Positions 10,755 to 22,092 of a DNA stretch of 64,000 nt are shown here, one piece after another (the stretch's first letter is position 1; every line of letters starts with the position of its first letter). A program made the translations under genes and the position numbers. Where the stretch lies: assembly GCA_028386065.3 (NCBI GenBank), contig JAKUCV010001113.1:8072-72071 (forward strand), written 5' to 3'. The stretch comes from Turnera subulata. Its lineage: Eukaryota; Streptophyta; Magnoliopsida; Malpighiales; Passifloraceae. A model generated the notes under the pieces. That model did no database searches and was not told where the DNA came from. It worked only from the letters and a program-made list of their open reading frames with translations.

Positions 10755-13700
10755 TAAAACGCCCATGTCCCAATTTATTAATATAAGTTATAAATTAATT
10801 ATAGATTGACCAAATTACCCTTATCATCCCCGGGACACCCGTATCCCAAAGTTATCCATTAAGGAATGTACAGCATGTGAAGTGACCAAAATGCTCTTCT
10901 CCCCGGGATACAATATCAACAACATAATCAAAGAATAATTATACAATAAATTACACAACAACGGGTATGCAGCGGAAGTCTATACATATGCTAACATGTA
11001 TGCAGTGAACTCTATGGATCCGACCCGAGGAGAGGAAAGCACCGCCACCTGCTGATATGCTCTTCTGATCATCGATTAGCTAACCTGTGTAAAACTGTGA
11101 GGGGGTGAGACCAAGCACTGTCTCACCGCAGACAAATAAACCAATAATATACAATACAAATCAACTACAAGTACACCGGCATCAAACAACAACAACCACA
11201 ATACACAGAGCAAGACATCATCAGACTACAAACCATCACTTGTCATTACTTATATTATTATCTTTGTTATTAGGTTTAAATATTTTTATTAGGGCCCTCT
11301 ACTGTGTGCGTCGAGCTCGGTACCGTCTCATGAGACAACCAGGCATAAGCCCAGATAAACCAGGCACGAAGCCCAAACATATCCATAGAGAGAGATAGAC
11401 AGAGAGAAAGAGGGAGGTAGAAAGGGGGAGATAGAAAGAGGGAGGTAGAACCGGCCATCACAGGCCCACATGCTAACCCGCATGCCATCCCGAGGGGTAT
11501 TACTTCCCGCTCGAACCAACCGGTCAACGGCCCCACAGTAGAATTATTATAGTTCGTTATTCCCAATAATGATTTAAGAGTTGTACCATAAGTTATGATC
11601 AACAGTGTTGTGTGGATTTAATATCTTATCCTCAAGTCCGGGCCCCAGCTCATAGTCCACCACACAAACCACAATCTAAACCTCAAGTGTTTATCATAAC
11701 CAAACAAGTCATACTAGACAGGCACAATACATCACATCAGACAAACAGGCCACATAATCAGGCACACCACGTCATAGGTAACATCAACATATTTCACTTT
11801 GCAAATAGCAACAACAGCACAACAGGCAAGCATGCATACATCATTACAAACCAAACAAATAACACCACTCTATATTCCAAGACAATTTACCGAGCATTGT
11901 AGGCAGTAATGCATACAAAGGTTTATAAGTCCTCACCTGGGCCATATTAAATGTCTCGGAAGCCGAAGCTCATTCCACCCTAACACTCCTATGTCCATAA
12001 CGTCCTACGAATACACACCTCACATAAGAAGTTTATTCATGACAATTGAGTAAATGCATATTAATAACATGATCTCGAGTTAAACCCGTGACACTAAGCC
12101 TGTTACTAAAGATCAGGGTCTAAATCCAAACAACTCAAATTCCCAAGTTTCGTACTTAACTTACATCTGATTGTAGTCAATTGGGCCTAGAGTGTATTAT
12201 CTCTAATCTCCAAAGTACAATATTGGGCCTAGAGCACATCCCCCAAAACCATTGGGCCTAAAACCCATTTAAATTAGTTACATTTTATTGGGCCTAAAGC
12301 CCATCTCAATTACAAGCCATTGGGCCTAAAGCCCACTTCATTAGTCATTGGGCCTAAAAGCCCATATAGAATTAATATGACATTAATTGGGCCTAAGCCC
12401 GGCCCATCACAATAATACTTTTATCGAACTACTGAGCCCAAGCATTTTTCGGCCTAAAGATACTATGTACGTCGGTACGATTCCGGCCACGTGCCTCTCA
12501 ACTCCTCTCACTCGGTTTCCACTAATATCATTTATTTTCTATTAATACATAACTAAATGCATTCACAGTACATGACTTGTACAAGAATTATAATGCACGC
12601 CACTGCTCGGAAATTACCGTTTCAAAGCCGGAATGCAACCGTCTCGCCGGAACAGTACTTGATCTGCCGGATTCCGGTCAGTCCTCGCTGGAAAATCTCC
12701 ACAACAACCGAGAAAATGGCCACAATAACTCTGCCATCAACCAAAACAGCATCCAAACCGTATTCACTCAAATAATTCCAATTAATCAACACAACACCCA
12801 CTGCCCAATACATCAATTCAACAAAAAGGATTGGAAAAAGAATCCTCACCCGGAATTCAAACAAAAACTCGCTCTGCCAAGAGCAAATCTGCCTGATTCA
12901 GCAGCAACTCCAAAACTTGCTGTCGGAAACCAATGCTGCAGCAACCCTGAGTCAACAGCAATACGAGCCTCTGCCCGAGTAAGACAGCCTCACCGGATTT
13001 ACAACCCAGCAGCAAACCCGAGTCTCGAGCCTGCACCCTCACTGGACGAAACTATCCCAACGTCGTCTCATCCGCCGCGACCAGGACTGTCACCAGCAAC
13101 CAACACACTCGCGCCGTCGACGAACCAGAAATCCCAAATAAAAGAAAAACAGTTATCCACCACATCCCGCAACCAAAAGAAGCGAAAGGAAAGAAAGAAG
13201 AGAGGTGGCGGCTTACCGCGATGGCGACTCGTACACAGCCTCCGTCCAGAACCACCACGGCTCATGACTCGCAAGCGACGACGAAGGCAGCGATGACACC
13301 TCCGTCGAGGCCTTGCTGACACGCCCGATTCGTCTTGTGCAGAGCCCACTGGACCCCTTCTCGTTTTCTTCTGCAACGGCGGCTGCGATTCAAGTGGGCA
13401 GGACATGAAGGTGAACAAAACAAAGAGAGAAAAGGAAGGCGACGACGGCCCCATCTCGACGGGCGGCGGCGATTTGTAAACAAGAAAAGATGAGAGGAAA
13501 GTGGAGGGAAAGGGAGGAAACGGGGAGAAGAAACAAAATCGTGGGAGAGAGGTAGAGGGTGGCTGCCGAATTCGGTAGAGGAGAAGGAGAGAAAAGAAAG
13601 AGAGGAGAGGGAGAGAAGGAGATGGCTTTTATACCACCACTCTAGGGTTTGGGTTTTCGTCAAAAGCAAAACGATGTCGTTTTGCTTCCAAACGGCGTCA

Positions 13701-14033
13701 CTTCATCTACAAGCCCCTCCCCTGGTCAACCTCAAAGTCAAAACGCATCCCTTTGTGTGTTTTAGGTTTTGGCTCTACCAAAACTACGTAGTTTTAGTAA
13801 AAACTACACCCCATCTTGTGTTTCACCACAAAGTACAAATAAACTCCAAAAGAAATCCAATTACGGTTTAATTTAACCATTAAATAAATATTCCCAAAGA
13901 AAAGAAGAAGAAATTGATAATAATCTTCTTAACCAAAAATCCCGGAAAATCCCGCAAGGGTAAAAATGGAAATTGAATACCGAAAGTTTTAAAAATTCCG
14001 AAAAAATAAATTAACGAAATTCGGGGCGTTACA
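10755..14033 (-). mobile_element. Solo LTR of a Tekay-type gypsy element, 3279 bp, with 5-bp TSD
   Basis: Flanked by CCAAG at 10750-10754 and 14034-14038, with C1 sequence on both sides. In element orientation it starts TGTAACGCCCCGAATTTC at 14033 and ends GGGCGTTTTA at 10755; the terminal CA has become TA. It shares with the LTRs at 46217-49427 and 53476-56530 the GTGTGCGTCGAGCTCGG segment, a GA-rich run (11385-11450), an array of TTGGGCCTAAAGCCCA palindromes (12181-12401), a GC-rich segment (12600-13450) and a GTAAG site (minus strand, GT at 13215-13216). A TATA box (TATAAAAG, minus strand) lies near 13628-13636. A single LTR with intact TSD indicates intra-element LTR recombination. Confidence 0.9.
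12181..12401. repeat. Palindrome array TTGGGCCTAAAGCCCA in the solo LTR
   Basis: Seven copies or partial copies begin near 12182, 12222, 12252, 12288, 12320, 12348 and 12388, at 28-40 bp spacing. The best copies are near-perfect palindromes TGGGCCTAAAGCCCA. TGGGCC/TGGGCT is also the plant site II element bound by TCP-class factors, as known from ribosomal protein gene promoters. In this LTR the array lies downstream of the TATA box, in DNA expected to be transcribed. Confidence 0.8.
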
Positions 14034-14038
14034 CCAAG

Positions 14039-16090
14039 TGTTTTTAGTGACCTTGGAAGTTGTGCTGCTTATACACATTACTTCTCTCTGGCAAAATGTG
14101 TCTTCAGAGGAAGACAAGTGTCTTATGAGATGCTTACTAACCTTAAGGGTTAAATTTTTATAAGCCAGCAAAACAGCGGGAGCGTAATTGAGTTTAAACC
14201 AACAGATACCACATTCATGGTGAATGAGTTTCTTAAGAAGGTTGAGGTAGGTTAAGGCCTATCTTTATTTGAGGAAGAGGATTAAGACGTACAAGGATTA
14301 CTTCAATCGAGTTGGAGGATTTTAGCAGATGATGAATTAGTTAGTTTCCCATCAATAAAAATTTCCCATCATCAAGTCCGAATAAAAGTAATCTTGTTGT
14401 TCTTATGGGAGCAATAGAGGTAGATCTTGTTCTTAGTGGGAGCGAGATTAACGTTTTAATCCGAGTGGGAGCCATGTTGATCCAAATGGGAACAACATAC
14501 TTGAATCACCATTTAGTGTGATTCTCGTAAAAAACTGTCGTTGATGATTTGACATCAAAGATAGTGGGTCTTTTGTGATATTCCTACATGATGAGCCTAA
14601 AAGAGGCTGCCTCAAAATCCTTCTAAAGAAAAATGGATAAAGTCACGTGAAGAAAAGATGGAGTGAATGAGAGTCAATAAAGTTTAAGAACTGGTTGATC
14701 TCATTACACAATGTCAATGGGAACAAATGTGTTCTCAAAAGCAAGCTTAAAGCTGGTGGCATAGTTGAGAAATTTAAGACTCAACTAATCGGTAAAAGGT
14801 ACAATACAGAAAGAGATAGATTACAAGAATCATTCTCGGTTTCTGCAAGTTTTACCTATGTATGGATATTTCTTGCTATTACATCAAACTTAAGAATCAA
14901 TCTCGGTTTCTGCAAGTTTTACCTATGTATGGATTTTTCTTGCTATTACATCAAACTTAAAGTTTGGATTACGTCAAACGGATGTAATAATGCCTTTCCC
15001 AATGAAGATTGAATGAAACAAATTGTGTTTCATTGAAGAGGACCATAAACATATGGTTTGTAGACTTTGAACTCTATATTGGTCTTCTAATCCTCAAGGA
15101 TGTACCAAGTAAGTTTGCAATTTACATATAGTATGTATATGACATACTTATAGCTAGAAATGATATGGAGTTTAATCAACAAGGTAAAGAACCTAGTTTT
15201 CATCTCAATCGAGATAGATGATATGAATAAAGACTTCATATAAACTTGAAATTAAGATTTCAAGATATTGTTTCAAGATATTATTGTATTTCTCGTAGGA
15301 GAATTACAATAACAAAGCTTTGGAATAATACTATATGCATCAAAGTAATCCTATCTAAACTCCTATCAATAAATGTCATACTTTGAGAAATTGTGTGTCC
15401 TAAGACTCCTGATGAGAGTGATGAATAAGCCAATTTCCATAACGGAGCGCAGTCAGAAGTTTGTTGTACACTGTGGTGTATGATAGACTTGATATTGGTT
15501 AAGCAAATGGCTTAACAGATAGATGTCAATCCGACCTAGGCATAGCACGTTACAAGCAGTTAAAAAGAATCATGGGATGTCTAAAGAAGTCCGCTGATGA
15601 CAATTTTGTCTCCAAGTAGGGAAATGTCCTTCTTGATTGATTGCACAAGAGTTGATCATGGAAAAGATCTAGATGGTAGAAAAGTCTACATCTGGATATA
15701 TATGTTCTTGCTGAATGATGGCGCCATATCATAAAGTAGTAAGAAGTGATCATGTGTATTCTTGTCTGCGATTGAGGCTAAATGTGTAGCTCTCGCTTCA
15801 GCAGTGTAAAAGTCATTTGGTTGAATAAGTTCTTGGATTTGTGAGAAGGATAATGCATAGAACACTGATATAGTATTAGTCCACTATGACAGTGAGGCTG
15901 CAATTTCCATTGCCAAGAATGGTTAGTTTCACCAAATAAGTAGACATCCGATACAACTATGCTGATGGCATTGTTGTATGCAAGGTTGTGAATGTGAAGT
16001 ATCTATCTATAAGAGAAAAGTGATCAGATGCACTATTTAAGCCTTTACCTTGGGGTGTGTTTGTGGAACACATTGGGTATTAAAATTATG
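14039..16090 (+). pseudogene. C1 pol remnants: reverse transcriptase and RNase H
   Basis: At 14695-14830 the frame reads like the start of copia reverse transcriptase (GNKCVLKSKLKAGG, then KFKTQLIGKRY). At 15720-16060 RNase H-like pieces are visible (LSAIEAKCVALASAVK, then YDSEAAISIAKNG). Stops and frameshifts separate these blocks, and no YxDD catalytic motif could be read. It directly follows the solo LTR target site. Confidence 0.6.
14832..14962 (+). repeat. 67-bp tandem duplication inside C1 reverse transcriptase
   Basis: The segment beginning CTCGGTTTCTGCAAG at 14835 recurs at 14902 with only a few differences. It is a local duplication in the decayed coding region. Confidence 0.85.
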
Positions 16091-17148
16091 TAGGCTTAGG
16101 TACTTCACTTTATGCTTATCTTTTTCCCAAAACTCACAACCTGTGTTTAATGTTCTTGCTATCAAATAAGTTGATTTGCATACATACATATGGATGAATG
16201 TTATGTACATTCTTCATTTATTTGTTTAAGAGTATGTCGAGTAGACAAGAGGTTAGCCCTCTCACACGGGTAACCGCCTCCTTATCTTAGTGATAAGTGG
16301 AGACGAGACAGATTTTGAGCAAAATTATCAGACGGATAATTTGAGCTTGTAGCTTAAAATCATAAATGTCGACTATATAATGACAGATGGTCATTTTAAT
16401 GGTGGAATACGTTTACCAAGTCTACTTAGTAGGCCAGAAGTGAGTTCAAGTTGATGTGTAGATCGAGGAGGACAAATATGGTGTCTAAATGTCATCTGTA
16501 CAGCATTCCATATAGGAAAGACATACGCTCCACGGGAAAGGAGAAAATGCTGTAGCACATGTTTCATACCATGTGTGCATTTTTACCGAACAAACGGGTT
16601 TACATAAGTTTAATCTCCGCTTACTATTGTGTGAGACCCAGAGCCTTTATGGTGACTCTATCGTGTACCCTTAGGACTCCGATTAGGTACTTGAGATTCA
16701 GCTTGACGTTTGCTATCTTAGTGTGTTTGCAAAGGACCATGGACACTGATTCGGTGTGGCGGGACGTGTCTAGAAAAGCAAGTTAAGTTGAGTTAAGGGG
16801 ATCGTGAGAAAAGGAAGATCATTGACCGAATTCACATTAGTTGGTATTCACCGGTGCACCAATTATGACATACGGTTATAATTGTGAATACAATGTGTCT
16901 TTAAAAGAGAGATCTTCGGTAGATTCCTAATGTGATTCATGATCTAGGGTACTTGCATACTTTTTGTTCTACTTGTAGGTTTATTCTCGTTGAGAGGCTA
17001 TATATTCCTAACAGATGTATAGCATTTAAATCTCACAGTATGCTGGTCGCACGGTTCTAATTCCCTGTATGAATGTTTGCAGTTTCTGATGAGAATTTGT
17101 TTCTCATGATTGTGTTTATGAGCACTCCCATTATGTGTGAGTGGGAGA
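16091..17148 (+). other. C1 sequence between RNase H and 3' LTR
   Basis: About 1 kb with no supported ORF; the 75-codon frame at 16559-16786 is not recognisable. It ends with the purine tract GAGTGGGAGA immediately before the LTR, the expected plus-strand primer of a copia element. Confidence 0.5.
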
Positions 17149-17434
17149 TGTTGGAAAATAGTGAGTCCACCCATAAGAGGTGCTCACTTAAGCACAACTG
17201 GCCCAACTAAACCCAACTAGTACAGTATATAAGCCACCACAAAGGGAGGCTGAGATACTACTCATTGTACACATTGTACATCTGTTGGGTAAACACAGAT
17301 AACCTGCTTACTACATTCTTGGGTTTAGACCGTGGAAACTAGCAGGCCGATCCGACACACTGTGACAGTCTCCACCGACCAGTGATTCAAGCCGTGGTTC
17401 CCGATCTTGACAATGCTTCCGCTTCATTCTTACA
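17149..17434 (+). repeat. 3' LTR of C1
   Basis: Starts TGTTGGAAAATAG right after a purine tract and ends ATTCTTACA. A TATA box (TATATAAG) lies at 17226-17233. At about 286 bp it is short. The right end is uncertain: the sequence to about 17480 (CCTTCA) could still belong to it. Confidence 0.6.
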
Positions 17435-17493
17435 GATAAGTGTTCTTATCTATTCTATGTATATGTACATGAATTCCTTCAGGATACAAATAC

Positions 17494-18165
17494 AATGAGC
17501 TTAAGGAGACCGAGCACCATTAGAGCAAGGGGCACTTGATACGCCGTTGGAGAGGTATGTGAATGAAGAACCTTGACTGATGAGAGGCTGATGATGAACT
17601 TGGGGAGAATATGACAAATTCGAGCAAATAACATTCAGAACCTTTGGGGAGACAAGCAAATCGATAGCCAACCAAAATTGTTGGAATATTTGGGAAATTT
17701 GGCTGTGTTAAACCCAAGCTGAGATATGTAAATCACTATCCTAAAGAGTTATTTTTGGTAACCCCAAAAGTCTCCCCAGGATACAACAACTCCTTGTACA
17801 AGAATGTAGGGCACCAAAATTTGCCAAAAAATTGAAACAAGATAACCCAACAAACGAAAGAGAAGAGACTTCGAAAAGGACTTCGAAAAGGAAAAGGGGA
17901 AGAATGAGAGAGCGCTTGTGTTGTTATGTTTTTCCCTGTATATCAAATGAGCTGAAGAAGGATGTATTTATAAGTAGAGGGAAGTGTAAAGTTCAAAATA
18001 ATTAAACAACAGGCAATATTGTGAACCACACATTTTCCTAATGACTAGGTAACAAAACCACTCCCACAATTTTCTCTAATTAGACCAGGTAAATTCCTTG
18101 ATTATCTCCAACATTACTTTTGACCAATGTGGGACAAATTTTGCCGTTTGAAATATACTACAACA
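17494..18165 (-). repeat. 3' LTR of copia element C2
   Basis: On the minus strand a purine tract AGATGTGGGGGA (about 18165-18178) is followed by TGTTGTAGTATATTTC, which fixes the LTR start at 18165. A TATA box (TATAAATAC, minus strand) lies near 17966-17975. The far end is uncertain; TGAGC at 17494 gives a TG..CA LTR of about 670 bp. The strip 17435-17493 between this and the C1 LTR is not assigned. Confidence 0.5.
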
Positions 18166-18759
18166 ATCCCCCACATCTATTTCAAAAGGGAAAAATTTAA
18201 GAAACAAATTTTTTTGTTGGGTTCTTATAACTATTGAGTGTAGAACGTCGATCTTGGTGTCCGTGGACTATGAACCTAGTCTAGACTGATAAGTCTTAGC
18301 AAACTATGTCTATTAGTGTAACAAATGGTTACTGTGAACCAATCAACACGTTGGCAAGTCAGTGTTCTTATCAATCATATTACACCTCCACAATTCTTGG
18401 CATTATCGCGGTTTTGTGCATTACGGCCGTGCGCGTGCCTGGAATTTCATGAATGCTCTAGAGGTACACCTGAAAACATCCTCATAGGAACGACCCCATT
18501 CCACACTCATATAGGTCATCTCATCAAGTGTACACTGCATGTCATACACCACCCATAAGGGATATGAAGATCATTAAGTGTTTTAACTCAGCCTCTCGAT
18601 CAACTGCTGTCTAGTACTTTTCTCACACCATAGGAAGGGACAAAAGTTCAAGTACTAACAGAACTTAAGTAGTGACTTGTTAAAACCCATATGAACATGT
18701 TCCACAGGATCTACGATCACGCAGGTTGGGTTACCATCACTAGTTAGTTTCGGACAGGT
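18166..18759 (-). other. C2 untranslated region between pol and 3' LTR
   Basis: Purine tract next to the LTR, then about 580 bases with no recognisable coding sequence on either strand. Confidence 0.5.
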
Positions 18760-21700
18760 TTACAAGTCCCATTCCTTCGATGTTTCCATTATAATTTTTT
18801 GTCCTAGGGATTTCGTCAAAGGATCGGCCAAATTCATTTCTGACTTCACATAATCATTGGAAATTATTCCATCTGCTAACAGCTGTTTGACCACATTGTG
18901 CCTTAACCGAATGTATCTATTTCTCTCATTGAAACTTGTCTTTCTGGCATTGTCTATTGTTGTTTTGAAATCACAATGCATAGACACAGTCGGTGTAGGT
19001 CTTATTCCTAATGGAATACTTGCTAAGAAGTTTCTTAGCTATTCTGCCTCGGTGGCAGCTAACTCTAGAGCAATAAATTTTGATTCAATAGTTGATTGCA
19101 AGATTGTAGTTTGTTTAGCTGACTTCCAAGCAAATACACCACCTCCAAGGGTGAATACATATCCACTAGTGGACTTTATCTCATCTAAATCTGAAATCCA
19201 GTTAGCATCACTGTACCCTTCTAGTACAGCATGTAGTCCACTATATCAAATACTATAACTTATGGTACCCCTCCAATTTCTCATCAGTCTTCTTACAGCA
19301 GCCCAATGCTCATTATTGAGATTATGTGCATACCGACTCAGCCTGCCCACAACATAAGATATGTCAGGGCGTAAGAATGTCATCAAATGCAACAAACTCC
19401 CAATGATTTGTGCATACTCAGTTTGAGATACTATGTCTCCTTTGTTTTTCTTTAATTGAGAGTTAGCATCATATGGGTTACTCACAGGTGTGACAGCGAA
19501 GTGTCCAAACTTCTTAAGAAGTTTCTCAACATAATGCTCTTGTGATAGTATGATACTATCACCTTCCCTTATGATCTTAACTCCCAAAATCACATTTTCT
19601 TCACCCATATCTTTCATATCAAATTGAGAAGCAAGAAACATTTTAGTATCATGAATGACATCGAGACTGTTGCTAAAAATCAACATATCATCCACATACA
19701 AACAAACATTCACATAGTTCTCATTTGAAACTTTGGTATATACGCATTTGTCTACCTCAACAGAAATAAATCCATAATTGAGCATAGCTTGGTCAAATTT
19801 CTCATGCCATTGTTTAGGTGCTTGTTTCAACCTACAGACTTTGTGTTCCTGACCAGAAATAACATGACCCTCCGATTGCACCATATAAATCTCATCTTGT
19901 AAATCACCATTTAGAAAAGTTATTTTAACATCCATTTGATGTATAAAAAGTTTGTGAACTGATGCCAAGTCTATCAAAACTCGAATTGAAGAAATTCTTG
20001 TAACAAGAGCAAAAGTGTCAAAAAAATTAATGTTTGGTTTCTGTGTAAAACCTTTTGCAACTAACCTGGCTTTGTACTTATCGATGGAGCCATCAAGATT
20101 AAGTTTTCTTCTAAAACTCCATTTGTAACTAATTGGTTTTGCTCCTGGGGGTAAATCAACTAAAAATTAGTTTTGTTTTCTTCAATAGAATCAAGCTCAG
20201 CTTTTATAGCTTCCTTTTACAAATTTGCATCAAGAGAAGAAATAACTTCAAAACAAGTTGATGGTTCATTTTGAACCAAAAAGTATAAAATTATTACCAA
20301 AAGAATTTTCTTTCCTTTGTCTTTTAATTTTTTTCAAAACACTAGATTGCTCATCAACTTGATTTTCAAAATCATCTTGTGCATTAGTCTCACTTTCACA
20401 GATTTCTCGTGTAGTAGCAACAGTCAAGTTATTTTGTTTTAACGGAAACACATTCTCAAAAAATTCACCATTTCTTGTTTCAACAATGGTATTCACATCA
20501 AGCTCATCACTTTTTAAAATAAGAAATCTATACACAACATTATTATCAGCATAACCAATAAACATGCAATCACTGGTTTTGGACCCTATTTTCCTTTTCT
20601 AAGGATCAGTTAACATAAGTTTAGCAAGACATCCCCATACTTTTAACTATTTAAGATTAGGTGAATAACCTTTCCATAATTCATATGGTGTCTTATCAAT
20701 CTTTTTATAAGGGATTCGGTTTTGCACGTGACATGCTGATAAAACAGCTTCACCCCAAACGTTATTAGGTGCTGAACTACTAACAAGCGTTGCATTGATC
20801 ATTTCTTTTAAAGTCCTATTTATCTGTTCAGCTACACCATTAGATTGTGGTGAATAAGGAGGTGCGGTCTCATGCATTATACTTTCTCTCTCATACAATT
20901 CATTAAACAAAACAGATTCACCACCTTTATCTGATCTATTCCTTTTAATCTTCCTATCTACCTGATTTTTTAATTCAGCTTTGTATAGGAGAAACATGTG
21001 AAAGGCTTCATCTTTAATCCTAATCAAATATACTGTAATATATCTTGAAAAATCATCTATGAAAGTCACATAATATTTTTTACCTCCTCTAGTCATGGTT
21101 TGTTTTAAGTCCCCTAAGTCTGTGTAAATTAAACGAAGTAATTCAGTTTCTCTTTTATTCACAGAAGGACAAGATTTCTTAACATGTTTAGTTTCAGGAC
21201 ATATTTCACACTTATCGGATAAAAAATCACTAGAGGCACATATTAAACCAGTATTTTGAAGTTTCTTAAGATAAAGTGCACTAACATGTCCAAGTCTAGC
21301 ATGCCACATATCAAAAGAGTCAATCAAGTAAGCAGAAGAAGAACTTGTATTTTCATTCACAATTTCAACAAAATTCAACACAAAGAGTCCTTGGTTACAA
21401 TAGCCCTTACCCAAAAAGATGTTGTTCTTGGTCATTATGGTCTTGTCATAATCAAATGACACCTTAACCCCTACTTTTCCCCAGAGGGACACAGACACCA
21501 AGTCATCCCGAGTTTCAGGTATATGGAGCACATTGTTGAGAGCCAGAGTTTTAAAAGATGTGAGCTTAAGAAGAACGTTTCCCTTCCCTTGAACTTTTGT
21601 TGTTCGGGTGTCACCAAGATAAATTTGTTCTTCTCCATCCCCCACCTCAGCGTAAGAGGAAAAGGCATCCTTGCTTGCACAGATATGCCTGGTAGCGCTA

Positions 21701-22092
21701 GAGTCTTCCATCCAGTCTTTCACATTGGCCACCAGGAAGGTTTTAGAAATAACCGCAGCAATTATTTCATCATCTCCTTCAACTAAGTTAGCCCTTGGCT
21801 TAGGAGGTTTGTCATTTTTGACCCTCTTCCTACACTGTAATGCAAAGTGTCCTGGCTTTCCACAGAAAAATAATTTTCATTCTTCTTAAAGAAGGTAGGG
21901 TTAGTAATTTTAGGGCTGTAACCAGATTTCTAATCGTTATTAAACTGCTTATAACCAGAGGTACTTTCTACCAAGTTAGCTTTGGCTGTCATCTCTTTGG
22001 CAGTCGCATCTTTGAGTCCTTCTTTGTTCTTATCTTCAATGTGGATGTGAGTGATCAAGTCCTTGAGTGGCATCAACTTGTGCTTAAGGTTT
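18760..22092 (-). pseudogene. C2 gag-pol (Ty1/copia), 5' part cut off by C3
   Basis: Reading right to left: the Gag C-terminal part (HKLMPLKDLITHIHIEDKN at about 22080) and a CCHC zinc knuckle (CGKPGHFALQC near 21850). Then come the protease region with DSSATRHIC (21700), where the usual DSGA has Ser for Gly, GAG-pre-integrase and integrase (HARLGH near 21305; DDFSRY; GVAEQINRTL), reverse transcriptase (20157-19246, YVDD intact near 19690) and RNase H (GYSDANW near 19215 to DPLTKSL near 18800). A 361-codon frame (21732-20647) covers protease to integrase. Stops and frameshifts separate the blocks. The N-terminal half of Gag and the 5' LTR are missing because C3 starts here. Confidence 0.85.

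Larger units (their letters stand above)
9000..17434 (+). mobile_element. Degenerate Ty1/copia element C1, split by a solo LTR
   Basis: A plus-strand copia element is recognisable from gag-like sequence near 9560, reverse transcriptase-like sequence near 14700, RNase H-like sequence at 15720-16060, a purine tract GAGTGGGAGA at 17139-17148 and a 3' LTR from 17149. No 5' LTR matching 17149-17434 was found upstream, so the left end is missing or replaced. The solo LTR at 10755-14033 splits it. It is full of stops and frameshifts and is one of the oldest elements here. Confidence 0.6.

Noticed and set aside
12577..13296. 239-codon plus-strand frame
   Set aside because: It is antisense to the LTR promoter region. 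Composition is Pro/Thr/Arg-rich and no family is recognised. The GC-rich LTR explains the lack of stops.
13068..13669. Overlapping minus-strand frames of 128 and 135 codons in the solo LTR
   Set aside because: They lie in GC- and CT-rich LTR leader DNA, have low-complexity Ser/Leu/Arg-rich composition and are not conserved as frames in the related LTRs.
18760..22092. Host gene with several exons on the minus strand
   Set aside because: All blocks match copia protease, integrase, reverse transcriptase and RNase H in order. Interruptions are stops and frameshifts, not introns.
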